Below, piece after piece: positions 34,012-36,229 of a stretch of 36,229 bases of DNA. Origin of the DNA: Spirochaetia bacterium. GTDB taxonomy: Bacteria; Spirochaetota; Spirochaetia; Treponematales; Treponemataceae. The notes under the pieces are model-generated. The model searched no databases. It saw nothing but the letters and a program-made list of their open reading frames with translations, and was not told the origin of the DNA. Location of the stretch: positions 1 through 36,229 of the forward strand of contig JALFAW010000046.1 of assembly GCA_022773305.1 (NCBI GenBank). Reading direction: 5' to 3'. The translations under genes were made by a program, and so were the position numbers. Each line of letters begins with the position of its first letter. Position 1 is the stretch's first letter.

Positions 34012-34746
34012 ATGAGTAAAATATTAGACATAAAATCAGAATTGAGCAGAACTAGTTACCCTGGACGGGGCATTATTGTTGGAAAAAGTGAAGATGGCAG
34101 CAAGGCAGTTGCAGCTTATTGGACAATGGGACGTAGTGCTGGCAGCCGAAATCGCATTTTTGCAACTGATACTGAATCAGAAGATGGAAGCGAAGTTATC
34201 CGCACAAAACCTTTTGACCCAAGCCTCATTGCTGGAGATCCTAGTTTGATTATCTATGCGGCAGTTCGTGTTTTGGGCAAAAAAACAATCGTTACAAACG
34301 GTGACCAGACAGATACAATCTATGATGGATTGAAAGCCGGACTTACCTTTGAACAATCACTTAGAAGCCGAAAATATGAACACGACGCTCCAAATTACAC
34401 ACCTCGCATTTCTTCTTTGATTGATTTGGAAAACGACTTCAATTATTCACTTTCTATTTTAAAAAGTGATGATGGAAATCCTGATAACACTTTGCGTTTT
34501 ACTTTTAATTACGATACACCCGTAGCTGGAGAAGGTCACTATATTCATACATATATGCAGGATGGAAATCCTCTTCCAAGTTTTGAAGGTGAACCAGTAA
34601 AAGTTAAAATCAACGGAAATATTGATGATTTTGCAGATGAAATCTGGAATTCATTAAACGAAGATAACAAAGTTTCGCTTTTTGTAAGATTTATTGATAT
34701 AAAAACTGGCAAATACGAATCAAAAATATTTAATAAAAATAAATAA
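34012..34746 (+). CDS. IMP cyclohydrolase, archaeal PurO-like family
   Basis: A 244-residue protein matching the IMP cyclohydrolase family first known from archaeal PurO. It has YPGRGIIVGKSEDG near the N terminus, YWTMGRSAGSRNRIF (36-50), a DPSLIIYAAVRV segment and APNYTPRISSLIDLE. The enzyme closes the ring of FAICAR to IMP, the last step of purine synthesis, in the cytoplasm. Most bacteria use the unrelated PurH for this, so it may replace or supplement PurH here. TAGGAG stands 6 nt before the ATG. The serine-hydrolase gene follows by 21 bp, but a functional link is not evident. No purine operon surrounds it. Confidence 0.88.
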   Translation: MSKILDIKSELSRTSYPGRGIIVGKSEDGSKAVAAYWTMGRSAGSRNRIFATDTESEDGSEVIRTKPFDPSLIAGDPSLIIYAAVRVLGKKTIVTNGDQTDTIYDGLKAGLTFEQSLRSRKYEHDAPNYTPRISSLIDLENDFNYSLSILKSDDGNPDNTLRFTFNYDTPVAGEGHYIHTYMQDGNPLPSFEGEPVKVKINGNIDDFADEIWNSLNEDNKVSLFVRFIDIKTGKYESKIFNKNK

Positions 34747-34767
34747 GATTATATAGAGGCTGAACTT

Positions 34768-35883
34768 TTGAAAAACACAATTACCAAAAAATTGAAAATT
34801 TTTTCTCTTTTTACATATTGTGTTTTTCTGAGTTCTATTTTTTTTCCATCTTGTTCATCTGTAAAAGAAAATAATATATCAGAGAATTCCATTCAAAATG
34901 AAAAATATGAAAAATTTTGCACTCAAACTGATGAATATCTTTTGGGTACAAATTTTTCTGGCACAATTCTTGTAGCAAAAGGGGATGAAATTGTTTTTGC
35001 AAAACCATATGGAGTTTGTGATAAAAATCTTCCAGATTCTCAGCCCATAACTTTAAACACCACTTTTGAAATCGGTTCTGTTTCCAAACAGATAACAGCC
35101 GCTGCAGTCATGCAGCTTGTTCAGAAAAAAAAGCTCTCTCTTGATGATAGGATTTCAAAGTTTTTTCCAGAATATGTTCACGGCGATAAAATATCCGTCC
35201 GAATGCTTTTGAATATGCGTTCTGGACTTACAGATCACATAAATGAAGCAGACGAGTTTTTTCCTCAAGAAATTTTTTCCACAATTCATAAAAAACAAAT
35301 TGCAAATGAACCTTTTGAGGAAAACTTTGTCCTCAAATATTTTTATGATGCACCGCTTCTGGCAAATCCAAATAGCACATATTTTTACTGTAATACAAAT
35401 TATTATCTTCTTGCAAAAATCGTGGAAATAGTTACAAAACAACCATATCACGAATATCTGCAAAAACATATTTTTGAAAAATGCAAAATGACAAACACAA
35501 ATACCGACTTTCAAAATACTACAGCAAAAGGTTATGATTTCAGAAACAGGTATTACAGTTTACCACACGATTTTGCGACAGGATGCGGTGATATCAACTC
35601 AACTGTTATAGATTTATATAAATGGAATATGCAGTTAGCAAAAGGTAAAATCATAAATAAAAAATCACTAAAACAAATGCTTGATACAGAAGCTTATGGA
35701 TTTGGGGTTTATGTAAAAGAAGATAAAATTTTTCATTCTGGAATCACAAACGTGTTCAATTCCTATAATCTATATTCGTTTAAAAATCAACTTTCAATCA
35801 TTGTTCTAGCTAACAAACCAATTGCACAATGTAATGCAACTTTTGTTGCAAACCGATTAGAAAAAATGTTTTATGAGGATTAA
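34768..35883 (+). CDS. Beta-lactamase-fold serine hydrolase, lipoprotein (class C/DD-peptidase-like)
   Basis: A 371-residue precursor with a lipoprotein signal (SSIFFPSC, Cys29). The class C serine-hydrolase motifs are present: SxxK as SVSK (Ser104 nucleophile, Lys107) in FEIGSVSKQITAAAVMQ, YxN as YCN in STYFYCNTNYYLL, and a HxG triad as HSG in IFHSGITN near the end. Such proteins act as DD-carboxypeptidases, esterases or amidases on the periplasmic side; most are not true antibiotic-destroying beta-lactamases. The start is TTG at 34768 with GAGG 8 nt upstream; the first in-frame ATG lies far inside. The FMN-binding gene follows by 10 bp. Confidence 0.9.
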   Translation: MKNTITKKLKIFSLFTYCVFLSSIFFPSCSSVKENNISENSIQNEKYEKFCTQTDEYLLGTNFSGTILVAKGDEIVFAKPYGVCDKNLPDSQPITLNTTFEIGSVSKQITAAAVMQLVQKKKLSLDDRISKFFPEYVHGDKISVRMLLNMRSGLTDHINEADEFFPQEIFSTIHKKQIANEPFEENFVLKYFYDAPLLANPNSTYFYCNTNYYLLAKIVEIVTKQPYHEYLQKHIFEKCKMTNTNTDFQNTTAKGYDFRNRYYSLPHDFATGCGDINSTVIDLYKWNMQLAKGKIINKKSLKQMLDTEAYGFGVYVKEDKIFHSGITNVFNSYNLYSFKNQLSIIVLANKPIAQCNATFVANRLEKMFYED

Positions 35884-35893
35884 AGATACAATT

Positions 35894-36229
35894 ATGAAAA
35901 AAGACTATTCTTCATGGGCAAAAGCACTCGCGGTGATTGCACTTCTTTCTATTATGGCAGGAGGTTTCTTGATTACCAGACGAAAAAATCACCTGGCAGA
36001 AGCAACAAAACTTCCTTATCACAATGTTTCATTGGAACAAGTTCCTGATGGATTTTACAAAGCACGAACAGAAACAAGTTTTTTACATGTGGAACTTCAA
36101 GTTCAAGTGGAAAGTCACAAAATAGTAAAAATCGAAGTCATTGAAGCTGATGGTATTGATGCAGTACCTGCCAAACCAGTTTTAGATAAAATGATTACTG
36201 AAAATAAAATTGCTGTCCAAGCAGTAAAA
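35894..36229 (+). CDS. FMN-binding-domain membrane protein, N-terminal part (3' end outside window)
   Basis: 112 residues are seen before the right edge. One N-terminal helix (WAKALAVIALLSIMAGGFLI) anchors the protein. Then QVPDGFYKARTETSFLHVEL and VQVESHKIVKIEVIEADG match the start of the FMN_bind domain (DGxYxG...V.V...G.I..V.V). In this family FMN is attached covalently, by ApbE, to a Thr in an SGAT-type motif, which would lie beyond the window edge. Such proteins take part in electron transfer at the membrane, as in Rnf/Nqr subunits or small reductases. It probably shares a transcript with the serine-hydrolase gene. Confidence 0.78.
   Translation, partial: MKKDYSSWAKALAVIALLSIMAGGFLITRRKNHLAEATKLPYHNVSLEQVPDGFYKARTETSFLHVELQVQVESHKIVKIEVIEADGIDAVPAKPVLDKMITENKIAVQAVK

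Noticed and set aside
34768-35883. Acquired antibiotic-resistance beta-lactamase
   Set aside because: Motifs fit the broad class C serine-hydrolase family, whose members are mostly peptidases or esterases; nothing shows resistance activity or a mobile context.

Overview
The window looks like a chromosomal segment of a host-associated (gut or rumen type) Treponema-like spirochaete. The evidence is the AT-rich coding sequence, many lipoproteins with relaxed spirochaetal lipoboxes (Cys after FCS, FFG, TFG, FFS, LSG or FPS), a membrane LysM protein beside a lytic transglycosylase, and a secreted GH10 xylanase suggesting plant-fibre degradation. The genus is inferred from gene content, not from a marker gene. 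No tRNA, rRNA, CRISPR array, phage module or intact transposase gene is visible.

Layout. 1-7.5 kb, plus strand: the end of an M20 amidohydrolase, pyrE, a two-gene piece of an iron/cobalamin-type ABC importer (binding lipoprotein and FecCD permease, no ATPase beside it), and a translationally coupled pair of ABC exporters closed by an intrinsic terminator. 7.6-14 kb, minus strand: a very large lipoprotein with an outer-membrane-like protein (one operon, behind a leader with a terminator-like hairpin), a possible PilZ-type protein and a divergent SDF-family symporter. 14-20.5 kb, mostly plus: a degenerate SDR-like protein with a possibly leaderless message, an MgtC-like membrane protein, a small CBM48 protein (minus), metK, nth, an MscS channel and an HD-domain protein. 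20.6-32.2 kb, minus: lytic transglycosylase plus LysM membrane protein, an ABC transporter operon with its own GntR/YtrA-type repressor and a clear palindromic operator, a GH10 xylanase, a large surface lipoprotein and a nucleoside hydrolase. 32.3-36.2 kb, plus: a dense repeat cluster, then a glycerolipid acyltransferase, an archaeal-type IMP cyclohydrolase, a beta-lactamase-fold lipoprotein and the start of an FMN-binding protein.

The most unusual content is not in the ordinary enzymes. (1) A short repeat, GGTCTGTCCC and variants, occurs in three intergenic regions. At 32286-32631 it forms five alternating forward/reverse pairs, the architecture of REPINs. (2) A second family, GC-rich and modular (about 100-190 bp), occurs at several sites. 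One copy lies in frame inside the 5' end of the binding-lipoprotein gene and pushes its signal peptide far from the start codon. (3) The LysM protein carries at its N terminus what reads as a DnaK/Hsp70 beta-type substrate-binding domain with no ATPase domain, joined by a long acidic linker and one membrane helix to a periplasmic LysM domain. (4) A perfect 13-bp inverted repeat overlaps the promoter of the GntR-controlled ABC operon.

Functional themes are envelope and peptidoglycan maintenance (transglycosylase, LysM protein, MscS, serine hydrolase), polysaccharide use (xylanase, large CBM-like lipoprotein, CBM48 protein), nucleotide metabolism (pyrE, nucleoside hydrolase, IMP cyclohydrolase), methyl-group supply (metK) and transport.
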